Of a DNA stretch of 64,000 nt, positions 1-11,267 are shown piece after piece. A program made the position numbers and the translations under genes. Source of the stretch: Rhodospirillaceae bacterium (GTDB lineage Bacteria; Pseudomonadota; Alphaproteobacteria; Reyranellales; Reyranellaceae); contig WOUR01000008.1 in the NCBI GenBank assembly GCA_009772935.1, positions 186,001-250,000 on the forward strand. Reading direction: 5' to 3'. Every line of letters begins with the position of its first letter. The stretch's first letter is position 1. The notes beneath the pieces were generated by a model. The model worked only from the letters and a program-made list of their open reading frames with translations. It was not told the DNA's origin and made no database searches.

Positions 1-38
1 CCAATCTGACACAACGGCCGCAAAGCCGCATCCGCCGA

Positions 39-67
39 TTGCCTGCGGAGGTGCATGCCCCTATTTT
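39..67 (+). promoter_or_regulatory. Predicted sigma-70 promoter of acnA
   Basis: TTGCCT at 39-44 and TATTTT at 62-67 are separated by exactly 17 bp. A start point near 74 would give a leader of about 35 nt before the ATG at 109. It also places the earlier in-frame ATG at 55 upstream of the transcript, supporting the 109 start. This was read by eye and not scored. Confidence 0.45.
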
Positions 68-108
68 GCCCCACATCCGCAGAGAACCGACCTTCCAGGA
101 GTGTAGAT

Positions 109-2796
<2,688 letters not shown>

Positions 2797-2816
2797 CGCC
2801 GGCGGACACGGGACCC

Positions 2817-3371
2817 ATGGCGACGGGGCTGCCAGGCCATGCCGTCGCCATGGCCCGCAACAACATCTGGGCGAACCACCGGCTGCTGACCGCCTGCAAG
2901 GCGCTGACGCCCGAAGAGTTCGCCGCGCCGCGCACCAGCTTCTTCCCGTCGCTGCGCGCCACGCTCAATCACATCCTCTGGGTCGACCTCTATTACATCG
3001 ACGCGCTGCAGCGCGACCCGACGGTGCTTCAGCGCTATCACGACCCGATCCCCGACTTCCCCGACGCCGCGTCGCTCTACGACGCCCAGATCGCCAGCGA
3101 CCGCCGGCTGCTGGCCTTCTGCGAGCGCCAGACCGAGGAAAGCCTGGCCGAGGGCCTGTCGCTGCCGCGGCCCAACCGCACGCCGCCGCCCTCCAGCGTG
3201 ATCTCGATCCTGGAACATCTCTTCCAGCACCAGACGCATCATCGTGGCCAGGCGCATGCGATGCTGGCCGGCACCCAGGTGAAGCCGCCGCAGCTCGACG
3301 AGTTCTTCCTGGCCGGCGAGCAGCATCTGCGGCGTGACGAGCTGCTGGCGCTGGGCCTCGAGCCGAGCTGA
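2817..3371 (+). CDS. DinB family protein (putative metal-dependent hydrolase/thiol transferase fold)
   Basis: The 184-residue protein has the DinB four-helix-bundle pattern. A WANHRLL segment near residues 18-24 is followed by a first metal-ligand histidine in LRATLNHILW. A second histidine cluster, FQHQTHHRGQ, lies near residues 139-148. DinB proteins bind a divalent metal through three histidines; many act as thiol-dependent transferases, but the substrate here cannot be read. The start at 2817 leaves the usual short leader before MARNNIWANH; an ATG at 2850 is the alternative. The stop overlaps the next start (TGATG), so it is probably co-translated with the VOC-hydrolase fusion. Confidence 0.85.
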   Translation: MATGLPGHAVAMARNNIWANHRLLTACKALTPEEFAAPRTSFFPSLRATLNHILWVDLYYIDALQRDPTVLQRYHDPIPDFPDAASLYDAQIASDRRLLAFCERQTEESLAEGLSLPRPNRTPPPSSVISILEHLFQHQTHHRGQAHAMLAGTQVKPPQLDEFFLAGEQHLRRDELLALGLEPS

Positions 3372-4492
3372 TGCGGCCTCGTTCCTCCTTTGCCGGCGCG
3401 GCCATCGAGGTGAGCGACCTCGCGCGCTCCGTCGCCTTCCATCGCCTGTGGTTGCCCATGCTGGGGTTCCATCGCGTCTGGGCCAGCCCCGACCGGGTGA
3501 TGTGGTCGCGCGGCTACGACCATTTCGTGATGCGCCAGGCCAAGGACGGCATCTCCTACGGCCCGGGCGCGCTGTGGCTCGCGGTCTCGGCCGAGAGTCG
3601 CGGCCAGGTCGACCAGGTCTTCGCCGAGCTGCGCGACGCCGGCGCGGAGATCATCCAGCCGCCGCAGGAACTCGACTATCTCGCGCCCGGCTATTATTCG
3701 GTGGGCTTCCGCGATCCCGATGGCGTGCCCATCGAGGTCATGCACCGCTGGGACGACCTGCCAGAGGTTCGCGATGCCGAGCAGGTACGGGTACCCGGCC
3801 ACGGCGTCAGTCTGGGGGGCTACTTCTTCAAGCCGGTGGCCGGCCAGCCGCCCTACCCGGCACTGATCCTGCTGCATGGTTTTGCCGGCCACGCCCACAA
3901 CATGGTGGGGCTCGCCCGCGCCGCCGCCGCCAACGGCTATGCGGCACTGGCCCTGTCGCTGCGCGGATGGCTGGGCTCCGAGGGCGAGAACGACCAGGGT
4001 CTGCGCCAGCCCCTCGACATTCTGGCGGCGATCGACTGGCTGGCCAAACGGCCGCTGGTCGATCGCGACCGCATTGCCCTGGTGGGCGCCTCGATGGGCG
4101 GACAGGTGGCGCTGCTCGCCGCGGCCCACAAGCCGCCGGTGCGCGCCGTCGCCGCGTTCTTCGCGCCCACGGATCTCGCGCGCTGGCGCGAGGCCAATCC
4201 CTACATGCGCGACTATCTCGACGATCTCTGCGGGCCCGAGGGCCTGCCGGTGCGCTCGCCGATCCTGCGGGTCGCTCAGATCGACGCACCCGTCCTGCTG
4301 CTGCACGGCGACCGCGACGAGAACGTGCCGGTCGAGCAGTCGCTCGCCATGGCCGAGGCGATGCGCACGCACGGCAAGGAAGCCGAGGCGGTCGTGGTTC
4401 CCGGCGCCACCCACTATTTCACCGAGCAGCAGAACGCCGCCGCGCGGCGCACGCTGTTCGACTTCCTGCGTCGCCACCTCACCCGGAGTTAG
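3371..4492 (+). CDS. VOC domain fused to alpha/beta hydrolase (dienelactone-hydrolase-like)
   Basis: Two modules lie in one 373-residue chain. Residues 8 to about 128 form a glyoxalase/VOC module, beginning AIEVSDLARSVAFHR and ending RDPDGVPIEVMHRW, a typical VOC C-terminal strand. Residues 135-373 form an alpha/beta hydrolase: HGFAGH oxyanion region, nucleophile Ser241 in GASMGG, acid Asp316 in HGDRDENVP and base His348 in GATHYF, so the triad is complete. VOC domains usually handle metal-dependent chemistry on small electrophiles or aromatics, so a two-step detoxification or ring-product hydrolysis is possible, but this is inference. The start overlaps the DinB stop by 1 bp and the nitroreductase follows after 6 bp. 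No internal stop or frame change separates the modules. Confidence 0.85.
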   Translation: MRPRSSFAGAAIEVSDLARSVAFHRLWLPMLGFHRVWASPDRVMWSRGYDHFVMRQAKDGISYGPGALWLAVSAESRGQVDQVFAELRDAGAEIIQPPQELDYLAPGYYSVGFRDPDGVPIEVMHRWDDLPEVRDAEQVRVPGHGVSLGGYFFKPVAGQPPYPALILLHGFAGHAHNMVGLARAAAANGYAALALSLRGWLGSEGENDQGLRQPLDILAAIDWLAKRPLVDRDRIALVGASMGGQVALLAAAHKPPVRAVAAFFAPTDLARWREANPYMRDYLDDLCGPEGLPVRSPILRVAQIDAPVLLLHGDRDENVPVEQSLAMAEAMRTHGKEAEAVVVPGATHYFTEQQNAAARRTLFDFLRRHLTRS

Positions 4493-4498
4493 CCGTCC

Positions 4499-5170
4499 AT
4501 GCGCGTGTCAGAAGCCGTCCACTCCCGCCGCTCCATGCGCGTCTTCAAGCCCGATCCCGTGGCCAAGGCCGACATCGAGTGGATCATCGAGACCGCCAAC
4601 CGCTCGGCCTCGAACGGCAACCTGCAGCCCTGGAAACTCTATGTGACCATGGGCGCCGCGCGGAAGCGGCTCTCCGCAGCGATCCTGAAGGCCATGGACG
4701 AGGGCGATAACGGCCCCGGCGCCGAATACAACGTCTATCCGCAGGAATTCACGCCGGTCTACGACGCGCGCCGCAAGCTGGTCGGCAAGCAACTCTACAC
4801 GCTGCTGGGCGTGCCGCGCGGCGATGCCGCCGGCATGCTGAAGCAGTTCCGCAAGAACTACGAGTTCTTCGACGCGCCGGTCGGCATGATCCTCTGCGTC
4901 GAGAAGCGCATGGGCAACGGCCAGTGGATCGACTGCGGCATCTTCCTCGACCAGCTCATGCTGCTGGCGCGCGAGAAGGGCCTGCACACCTGCCCGCAGG
5001 CCGCGTTCAGCCGCTACCAGCATGTCGTGCGGCGCGAGCTCGGGATTCCCGACGACCAGACGGTGATCTGCGGCCTGGCGCTGGGCTACGCCGATCCCGA
5101 GGTGGCGCCCAACAGCCTGGTCACCGACCGCGCGCCGATCCAGGACTTCACGACCTGGTTCAGCGAGTGA
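4499..5170 (+). CDS. Nitroreductase family flavoprotein
   Basis: The 223-residue FMN-dependent oxidoreductase opens with the family's VHSRRSMRVFKPDPV segment, where SRRSMR-type arginines contact the FMN phosphate. SASNGNLQPW follows at about residues 37-46. A C-terminal GLALGYADPE motif is typical of NfsB/RutE-like members. The family reduces nitro groups, quinones or enones with NAD(P)H; the substrate here is unknown. It follows the VOC-hydrolase fusion by 6 bp with GGAG at 4485-4488, so it probably ends a DinB/VOC-hydrolase/nitroreductase operon. That combination suggests xenobiotic or electrophile handling. Confidence 0.88.
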   Translation: MRVSEAVHSRRSMRVFKPDPVAKADIEWIIETANRSASNGNLQPWKLYVTMGAARKRLSAAILKAMDEGDNGPGAEYNVYPQEFTPVYDARRKLVGKQLYTLLGVPRGDAAGMLKQFRKNYEFFDAPVGMILCVEKRMGNGQWIDCGIFLDQLMLLAREKGLHTCPQAAFSRYQHVVRRELGIPDDQTVICGLALGYADPEVAPNSLVTDRAPIQDFTTWFSE

Positions 5171-5184
5171 CGCCCAAAGTCGAA

Positions 5185-5214
5185 TTGCCGAGCCCGTCGG
5201 CAGCGGGCTAGAAC
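5185..5214 (+). promoter_or_regulatory. Possible acs promoter, with overlapping hairpin
   Basis: TTGCCG (5185-5190) and TAGAAC (5209-5214) are 18 bp apart, upstream of the acs start at 5256. The spacer carries a 5-bp inverted repeat (GCCCG / CGGGC, 5192-5208) that could also serve as a weak terminator for the nitroreductase gene. This is a weak call. Confidence 0.3.
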
Positions 5215-5255
5215 GCAGGTAATTCAAGGCACAAAGCCGAAGCCGGAGGAAAGCC

Positions 5256-7193
5256 ATGGCCGATGAAGTGATCGCCGTCAGCGCGGACTGGGCCAAGCGC
5301 GCCTATGTCGATGAAGCCAAGTACAAGGCGATGTACGAGGCCTCGACCCGGGACGCCGCCGCGTTCTGGAACGAGCACGGCAAGCGGATCGACTGGATCA
5401 AGCCCTACAGTCCGGCCGCCGTGCGCGACGTCGACTATGAGGGCGACGTCCGCATCCGCTGGTTCCACGACGGCGTGCTGAACGTCTCCGCCAACTGCAT
5501 CGACCGCCACCTCGCCAAGCGGGCCGACCAGACCGCCATCATCTGGGAAGGCGACGATCCGGCGAAGTCCGAGAAGATCACCTATCGCAAGCTGCACGAC
5601 GAAGTCTGTCGCATGGCGAACGCGCTGAAGGAACTCGGCGTCAAGAAGGGCGATCGCGTCACGATCTACCTGCCGATGATTCCCGAGGCTGCCTACGCGA
5701 TGCTGGCCTGCACGCGCATCGGCGCCATCCATTCCGTCGTGTTCGGCGGCTTCTCGCCCGACAGCCTCGCCAACCGTCTGGTCGACTGCGACAGTAATGT
5801 CGTGGTCACCGCCGATGAGGGTCTGCGCGCCGGCAAGCACGTGCCGCTCAAGGCCAATTGCGACGAGGCGCTCAAGAAGGCCCCCGGCGTGAAGAAGGTG
5901 CTGGTGGTGAAGCATACCGGCGGCAAGGTCGGCTGGAACGCCGACCGCGACGTCTGGTGGCACGAGATCGCCGCCAAGGTTCCGGCCGAGTGCGTGCCCG
6001 AACCGATGGGCGCCGAGGATCCGCTGTTCATCCTCTATACGTCGGGCTCTACCGGCAAGCCGAAGGGCGTGCTGCACACGACCGGCGGTTACATCGTCTA
6101 TGCCTCGATGACCCACCAGTACGTGTTCGACTATCACGACGGCGACGTCTACTGGTGCACCGCCGACGTGGGCTGGGTGACCGGTCACAGCTACATCCTC
6201 TACGGGCCGCTGGCCAACGGCGCCACGACCCTGATGTTCGAGGGCGTGCCCAACTACCCCGATTCCAGCCGCTTCTGGCAGGTGATCGACAAGCACCAGG
6301 TGAACATCTTCTACACCGCGCCCACCGCCATCCGCGCCCTGATGCGCGAGGGCGAGGCGCCGGTGAAGAAGACCTCACGCGCGAGCCTGCGCCTGCTCGG
6401 CTCGGTCGGCGAGCCGATCAATCCCGAAGCCTGGCTGTGGTACCACCGCGTGGTCGGCGACGGCCGCTGCCCGATCGTCGACACCTGGTGGCAAACCGAA
6501 ACCGGCGGCATCCTGATCACGCCGCTGCCCGGCGCCACGGCGCTGAAGCCCGGCTCGGCGACGCTGCCCTTCTTCGGCGTGCAGCCGGTGATGGTCGATG
6601 CCGATGGCAACGAGCTGCAAGGCCCCTGCACCGGCAATCTCTGCCTGATCAACTCCTGGCCGGGTCAGATGCGCACGGTCTATGGCGATCACCAGCGCTT
6701 CATCGAGACCTACTTCAAGACCTATCCCGGCAAGTACTTCACCGGCGACGGCGCGCGCCGCGACGAGGATGGCTACTACTGGATCACCGGCCGGGTCGAC
6801 GACGTGATCAACGTCTCGGGCCATCGCATCGGCACTGCCGAGGTCGAGAGCGCGCTGGTCGGCAACACCAAGGTGGCCGAGGCCGCCGTGGTCGGCTTCC
6901 CGCACGACATCAAGGGCCAGGGCATCTACGCCTACGTCACCCTGAAGGCCGGCGAGCAGTCCTCCGAGGAGCTGCGCAAGGAACTGGTCGCCTGGGTGCG
7001 CAAGGAGATCGGCCCGATCGCCACGCCCGACGTGATCCAGTGGGCGCCCGGCCTGCCCAAGACCCGCTCGGGCAAGATCATGCGTCGCATCCTGCGCAAG
7101 ATCGCCGAGAACGATTTCAGCAACCTGGGCGACACGTCGACGCTCGCCGACCCGCTGGTCGTCGACGATCTCGTGAAGCACCGCGGCAAGTAA
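5256..7193 (+). CDS. acs: Acetyl-CoA synthetase
   Basis: Activates acetate to acetyl-CoA via acetyl-AMP in the cytoplasm, feeding the TCA cycle. The 645-residue protein is standard length. The ANL-superfamily P-loop [11 protein letters not shown] lies near residues 261-271, WWQTETGG near 410, and the [18 protein letters not shown] hinge follows. The C-terminal [11 protein letters not shown] motif places the catalytic and acetylation-prone lysine at Lys607 (Lys609 in the Salmonella enzyme). GGAGG stands about 6 bp before the ATG. An amidase starts 8 bp after the stop, so the two are probably co-transcribed. Confidence 0.97.
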   Translation: MADEVIAVSADWAKRAYVDEAKYKAMYEASTRDAAAFWNEHGKRIDWIKPYSPAAVRDVDYEGDVRIRWFHDGVLNVSANCIDRHLAKRADQTAIIWEGDDPAKSEKITYRKLHDEVCRMANALKELGVKKGDRVTIYLPMIPEAAYAMLACTRIGAIHSVVFGGFSPDSLANRLVDCDSNVVVTADEGLRAGKHVPLKANCDEALKKAPGVKKVLVVKHTGGKVGWNADRDVWWHEIAAKVPAECVPEPMGAEDPLFILYTSGSTGKPKGVLHTTGGYIVYASMTHQYVFDYHDGDVYWCTADVGWVTGHSYILYGPLANGATTLMFEGVPNYPDSSRFWQVIDKHQVNIFYTAPTAIRALMREGEAPVKKTSRASLRLLGSVGEPINPEAWLWYHRVVGDGRCPIVDTWWQTETGGILITPLPGATALKPGSATLPFFGVQPVMVDADGNELQGPCTGNLCLINSWPGQMRTVYGDHQRFIETYFKTYPGKYFTGDGARRDEDGYYWITGRVDDVINVSGHRIGTAEVESALVGNTKVAEAAVVGFPHDIKGQGIYAYVTLKAGEQSSEELRKELVAWVRKEIGPIATPDVIQWAPGLPKTRSGKIMRRILRKIAENDFSNLGDTSTLADPLVVDDLVKHRGK

Positions 7194-7201
7194 GGACCCC
7201 G

Positions 7202-8545
7202 ATGGCCAACCCGACGATCACCCAACTCGCCGCGGACCTGGCCGCCGGCCGCACCTCCTCGCGCAAGCTTACCGAAGAGGCGCTTGCGCGCATCGCGGAC
7301 CCCCGGGGCGAAGGCAAGCGCGCCTTCATCAAGGTGTGGAAGGACCAGGCGCTGGCCGCGGCCGACGCCAGCGACGGCTTGCGCAAGGCAGGCCTCGTGC
7401 CCTCGGCCCTCGCCGGCATCCCGGTCTCGATCAAAAACCTGTGCGACGTCGCGGGCGAAACCACGCTCTCGGGCTCGAAGGCACTCGACGACGCCAGGCC
7501 CGCCACGGCGGACGCGCCCGTGGTGGCGCGCCTGCGCGCCGCCGGCGCGGTGATCGTCGGCAGCACCAACATGAGCGAGTTCGCCTTCTCGGGCGTCGGC
7601 TTCAACCCGCATTACGGCACGCCCGGCAATCCGGCCGACCGCGCGCGCGTACCCGGCGGCTCGTCGGCCGGCGCCGCCGTCTCGGTGGCCGACCGCATGG
7701 CCGTCGCGGCACTGGGCACCGACACCGGCGGCTCCGTGCGCATTCCCGCCGCGGTCTGCGGCCTGGTGGGCTTCAAGCCGACCGCGCGCCGCGTGCCGAT
7801 CGACGGCGTCATCCCGCTCTCGACCTCGCTCGATTCGATCGGGCCGCTCGCCAATTCGGTCGAGGATTGCGCCATCGTCGACGCGATCTTCGCCGCCGAA
7901 CCGATCTCGGTACCCGACGCAGCACCGCTCGCCGGACTTCGCTTTGCCATCCCCAGGCACTTCGTGATGGATGAACTCGACGCCATCGTCTCCAAGGCCT
8001 TCGAGCGCGCCTGCAAGGCGCTGTCGGCCAAGGGCGTGAGAATCGAGCAGATCGATCTCGCCGAGCTGAACGAGCTGCCGGCCATCAATGCCAAGGGCGG
8101 CTTCGCCGCCTCCGAAGCCTATGCCTGGCACAAGGAACTGATCGCGCGCCGCGGCGCCGACTACGACCCGTTCGTCCATCCCCGCATCATGCGCGGCAAG
8201 GACATGAGCGCTGCCGATTACATCGAGCTGCTGGCCAAGCGCGCCGATCTCTGCCGCCGCGTCTCGGCGATCACCTCGAACTACGACGCGGTCATCATGC
8301 CGACCTGCGCCATCGTGGCGCCGACGATCGAGGAAGTGTCGACGCCCGAGGGCTTCACGAAGAAGAACCTGCTGCTGCTGCGCAATACCACGGTCGGCAA
8401 TTTCCTCGACCGCTGCGGCATCAGCCTGCCCTGCCACGCCGCCGGCGAGCTGCCCGTCGGCTTCATGCTGATGGGCGAGGCGATGGCCGACCGTCGCGTG
8501 TTGGCGATGGCGCGCTCGGTGGCACCGGTCGTCGCGGCCCACTGA
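7202..8545 (+). CDS. Amidase (amidase-signature family, GatA-like)
   Basis: The 447-residue amidase-signature hydrolase has an intact Ser-cisSer-Lys triad: Lys78 in VSIKNL, Ser154 in PGGSSAGAA and the nucleophile Ser178 in GTDTGGSVR. These fall at almost the same positions as in GatA, but no gatB or gatC is nearby and the C-terminal part is shorter, so a stand-alone amidase is more likely than the tRNA amidotransferase subunit. The substrate is unknown. AAGGA at 7192-7196 overlaps the acs stop and sets the ATG at 7202. Operon position behind acs hints at release of a carboxylate for activation, which is inference only. Confidence 0.88.
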   Translation: MANPTITQLAADLAAGRTSSRKLTEEALARIADPRGEGKRAFIKVWKDQALAAADASDGLRKAGLVPSALAGIPVSIKNLCDVAGETTLSGSKALDDARPATADAPVVARLRAAGAVIVGSTNMSEFAFSGVGFNPHYGTPGNPADRARVPGGSSAGAAVSVADRMAVAALGTDTGGSVRIPAAVCGLVGFKPTARRVPIDGVIPLSTSLDSIGPLANSVEDCAIVDAIFAAEPISVPDAAPLAGLRFAIPRHFVMDELDAIVSKAFERACKALSAKGVRIEQIDLAELNELPAINAKGGFAASEAYAWHKELIARRGADYDPFVHPRIMRGKDMSAADYIELLAKRADLCRRVSAITSNYDAVIMPTCAIVAPTIEEVSTPEGFTKKNLLLLRNTTVGNFLDRCGISLPCHAAGELPVGFMLMGEAMADRRVLAMARSVAPVVAAH

Positions 8546-8556
8546 CAGGAAAAGCT

Positions 8557-8684
8557 CCGTCGTCTCGACCGAAGCGCCGAAGGCGCGTAGCGGAGAGATC
8601 TTCTCTCCACCAAAAGGCGGCTGATCGCAGAGAGAAAGCCTCTCCACTCCGCTTCGCTGCGCGAGGCTCCGGTCGAGACGACGG
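8557..8684. repeat. Intergenic palindromic repeat, family A, copy 1
   Basis: This 128-bp imperfect palindrome lies between the convergent amidase and flavin reductase genes. The outer arms are perfect over 14 bp: CCGTCGTCTCGACC at 8557-8570 and its reverse complement at 8671-8684. Inner arms rich in GGAGAG/CTCTCC extend the pairing. A second copy lies at 31457-31578 and shares a GGAGAGATCTTCTCTCC core. As RNA it would fold into a long hairpin, so it may also act as a bidirectional terminator. Confidence 0.85.
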
Positions 8685-8710
8685 TTTTCTCTTAAATCGC
8701 TAACAGGACT

Positions 8711-9346
8711 TTACTGATACCGCGGATCGTCCGGCCGGCGCATCTTCCAGACGTTCTCGACCGTCGTGTATTCGCTGTAGCCCAGCCGCGCGACCGGCTT
8801 CAGCGACAGGATGTCGACCCTACCGTCCTTCAGGATGGCGTCGTCGATGTGGATACCGACCACCTGCCCCAGCACGATCGAGCCGCGCTTGGCCTCGTGA
8901 CCGGGCTCTTCCGGCAGTTCGATCGTCTTCCAGTACTTGCATTCGAGTGCGACCGGCGATTCCTTGACCCGTGGCGGCTTCACGAAGCGGCAGGGCTCAG
9001 GCGTCAGGCCCGCGAGCTTCATCTCGTCGATTCCGTAGGCCACCATCGCGGTGGTGATGTTCATCTTCTCGCTCATCTCCGCAGTCACCATGTTGACCAC
9101 GAACTCGCCGGTCTCCTCGGCGTTCATGCGGCTGTGCTTGGTCGGCGTGTCGCCGTAGGTCCCGGTGATGGCGAAGTAGACCATGGGCGGGAACTCGCCG
9201 ACGCCGTTGTAGAAACTGTAGGGGGCGAGATTGACCCGGCCCTGGCCGTCGACCGTCGAGATCCAGCCGATGGGCCGCGGCACGATCAGCGCCTTCAGCG
9301 GATCCTGCGGCAGTCCATGGTCGCGCTTGGCGGTATCGTAGAACAT
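8711..9346 (-). CDS. Flavin reductase family protein (FMN-binding split barrel)
   Basis: The 211-residue protein resembles the DIM6/NTAB flavin reductases. An RPIGWIST motif near residues 24-31 and NLAPYSFYNGV at about 39-49 form the FMN pocket, and a GEFVVN strand follows near 80. Members supply reduced flavin to monooxygenases or act as flavoredoxins; no partner monooxygenase is next door. GAGGAAAG precedes the ATG on the reverse strand. The gene begins 10 bp after the stop of the NDH-2-like flavoprotein gene, so the two probably form an operon and may share a redox role. Confidence 0.87.
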   Translation of the reverse strand: MFYDTAKRDHGLPQDPLKALIVPRPIGWISTVDGQGRVNLAPYSFYNGVGEFPPMVYFAITGTYGDTPTKHSRMNAEETGEFVVNMVTAEMSEKMNITTAMVAYGIDEMKLAGLTPEPCRFVKPPRVKESPVALECKYWKTIELPEEPGHEAKRGSIVLGQVVGIHIDDAILKDGRVDILSLKPVARLGYSEYTTVENVWKMRRPDDPRYQ

Positions 9347-9356
9347 CTGTCTTTCC

Positions 9357-10547
9357 TCACCCGAATTTCACCGGTGGTGTCTGCACTGTCGGCGCCGCCG
9401 CATCAAGGATCGCCTGCCGGTCGCCCGTCCGCGGCGGATAGATGCGCTCGCGATTGATCAGCTCCTTGGTTCGCTTGGCCCTGGCACCGCTGGACACCAG
9501 CTTGCGCTCCCACCCCTCGGTGTAGAGCGCGCCCCAGGAGCCGAGATCGAGGATGGTCGTGTACCAGGTGATGGAGAGCGGCAGCATCGGCCGGCCGAGC
9601 AGGTCGCAGGCGGCGTTGTGGCCGGCGAAACGGCCCATCGGCCGCCCGTGCTGGCAGGACATGACGCAGCCATGCGTGCCGTCTATCGGGAACGAGGCCA
9701 CGTCGCCCGCCGCGAACTCTGCGGCAAGTCCCCGGATCTTCAAGGTCGGATCGACCGGCAGGCGACCGAGACGGTCGCGCTCCACCGGAAAGGCCGATGC
9801 GAGCGGATGTGCGCGCATGCCGGCACACCAGACGACCGCCTCCGCCTCGATGCGCTCGCCGCCCTGCAGCGTCGCGCCCCCGGCATCGACCGCCGCGACC
9901 GACACGCCGCCGCGCCTTTCGATACCTAGCGCCTGCAGCGCCTCCTCGATGACCGGAACGGCCTCGTCGCCCATATCCGAGCCGATGCGCGGCGCATGGT
10001 CGGCCAGGATGACACGCGGCGCGGCAATACCCGCGGCCCGCAGCTTGGCCGGCATCTCGGCGGCGGCTTCGATGCCCGTCAGGCCGCCGCCCACGACCAG
10101 CACGGTCGAAGCGCCCGACGGCAGCTTCGCGATATGCGCATTGAGCCGCATCGCCGCTTCGTATGTGTCGACGTCGAACCCATACTCGGCGAGGCCCGGA
10201 ATCGGCGGCCGCGCGAGCCGGCTTCCCAGCGCGAAGACGAGGCGGTCGTAACCGATCCGCTGTAGCGCACCGTTGGCCTCGCAAGCCGCCGTGCGGCTTG
10301 TAACATCGATGCTCGTCACCTTGCCCTGAAGACGGCGCACGCCGACCGGCGTCAGCACGCTGTCGAGCGCCACGCGCGTATCCGAGAGATCGGCCTCGTA
10401 ATTGCGCACGCGGATCGAATGCCACGGTGTGTCGTTCAACAGCAAGATCTCGAGATCGGCGCCAAACACCTCGCGCGCCCGCGCGGCCGCCAGCGCACTC
10501 CACAATCCGGCGAAGCCGCCGCCGAGAACCAGGATCCGGCTCGTCAT
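9357..10547 (-). CDS. FAD-dependent pyridine nucleotide oxidoreductase (NDH-2-like)
   Basis: The 396-residue flavoprotein has an N-terminal FAD Rossmann motif (ILVLGGGFAG, residues 4-13) and a second dinucleotide motif (VLVVGGGLTGIEAA) near residue 144 for NAD(P)H. A second FAD-contact motif, AAGDVAS, lies near 290. The layout matches type II NADH dehydrogenases and related disulfide-less flavoproteins. The C-terminal region lacks an obvious membrane anchor, so quinone reductase activity is an inference. The reading frame extends 24 codons further upstream, but the FAD motif sits at its usual position only from the ATG at 10547. It diverges from the SCO gene with 65 bp between starts. Confidence 0.82.
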   Translation of the reverse strand: MTSRILVLGGGFAGLWSALAAARAREVFGADLEILLLNDTPWHSIRVRNYEADLSDTRVALDSVLTPVGVRRLQGKVTSIDVTSRTAACEANGALQRIGYDRLVFALGSRLARPPIPGLAEYGFDVDTYEAAMRLNAHIAKLPSGASTVLVVGGGLTGIEAAAEMPAKLRAAGIAAPRVILADHAPRIGSDMGDEAVPVIEEALQALGIERRGGVSVAAVDAGGATLQGGERIEAEAVVWCAGMRAHPLASAFPVERDRLGRLPVDPTLKIRGLAAEFAAGDVASFPIDGTHGCVMSCQHGRPMGRFAGHNAACDLLGRPMLPLSITWYTTILDLGSWGALYTEGWERKLVSSGARAKRTKELINRERIYPPRTGDRQAILDAAAPTVQTPPVKFG

Positions 10548-10612
10548 CACATGCGGTTGTGCGACGAGCGGTCCGGCTTGTCGAGCCGGCCGCGACGGCC
10601 CATGTTCCCGCC

Positions 10613-11191
10613 ATGTCACGCACCATGAAGGCGCTTCTTGGCGTCTGGATCGCGGCGCTCGTCGTCGCGGCCGGCTGGATCGGCTGGGATGCCACGCAGG
10701 GCGGCAAACCGTCGATCGGCGGGCCGTTCCAGCTCGTCGACCAGGACGGCCGCCCTTTCTCGAGCGATCAGCTCAAGGGCAAGCCGTCGCTGATCTATTT
10801 CGGCTTCACCTATTGTCCCGACGTCTGCCCGACCTCGCTGTTGCTGATGGAGACGGCCATCGAGAATCTTGGACCGGACGCGGCCAAGAAGGTGAACGTC
10901 GTCTTCATCACCATCGACCCCGAGCGCGACACGCCGGATCTGCTCAAGGGCTATGTTCCGAACTTCGGGCCGGGAATCATCGGCCTCACCGGCACGCCCC
11001 AGCAGATCGCCGACGTGGCAAAGGCGTATCGCGTCTACTACCAGAAAGTGCCCGGCAAGGAGGGCTCGCCCTACCTGATGGACCACTCCTCGATCGTCTA
11101 CCTGCTCGATCGCAACGGACGCTTCGTCACCCACTTCACCCATGACGCCAAGGCCGAAACCATTGCCAAGGCCGTGGGGCGCCTTCTCTAA
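10613..11191 (+). CDS. SCO1/SenC family copper chaperone
   Basis: The 192-residue protein is membrane-anchored, with one N-terminal helix at about residues 5-22 followed by a periplasmic thioredoxin-like domain. The copper ligands are Cys68 and Cys72 in YCPDVCP and His158 in MDHSS. SCO proteins deliver copper to the CuA site of cytochrome c oxidase or maintain its thiols. No oxidase genes are in the window. The start at 10613 puts four residues before a second ATG at 10625; neither has a strong ribosome site. Confidence 0.92.
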   Translation: MSRTMKALLGVWIAALVVAAGWIGWDATQGGKPSIGGPFQLVDQDGRPFSSDQLKGKPSLIYFGFTYCPDVCPTSLLLMETAIENLGPDAAKKVNVVFITIDPERDTPDLLKGYVPNFGPGIIGLTGTPQQIADVAKAYRVYYQKVPGKEGSPYLMDHSSIVYLLDRNGRFVTHFTHDAKAETIAKAVGRLL

Positions 11192-11230
11192 GTCCTTGTT
11201 TTTACACAATTGTTGCGTCGCAGTATGGGC

Positions 11231-11258
11231 GTGACAAGGGCTCGCCGGAGCGTACAAT
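11231..11258 (+). promoter_or_regulatory. Possible promoter of the PHA depolymerase gene
   Basis: GTGACA (11231-11236) and TACAAT (11253-11258) are 16 bp apart. The -10 box ends only 9 bp before the ATG at 11268 and no Shine-Dalgarno sequence is visible, so the transcript may be leaderless. An upstream alternative is TTTACA (11201-11206) with TATGGG (11224-11229), 17 bp apart. Confidence 0.4.
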
Positions 11259-11267
11259 CCGCGGCCC

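Noticed and set aside
55..108. 18-residue N-terminal extension of aconitase
   Set aside because: The extension lies at the predicted promoter -10 region; AGGAG and family numbering of the cluster cysteines support the ATG at 109.
7202..8545. Glutamyl-tRNA amidotransferase subunit GatA
   Set aside because: The triad fits, but gatB and gatC are absent and the chain is shorter than usual; called a generic amidase.
8546..8710. Possible CRISPR or insertion-sequence end
   Set aside because: A single palindrome without spaced repeats, no transposase and no target duplication; treated as an intergenic repeat.
9357..10547. Thioredoxin/glutathione reductase assignment for the flavoprotein
   Set aside because: No redox-active CxxC or CxxxxC pair is visible near the FAD domain; the NDH-2-like layout fits better.
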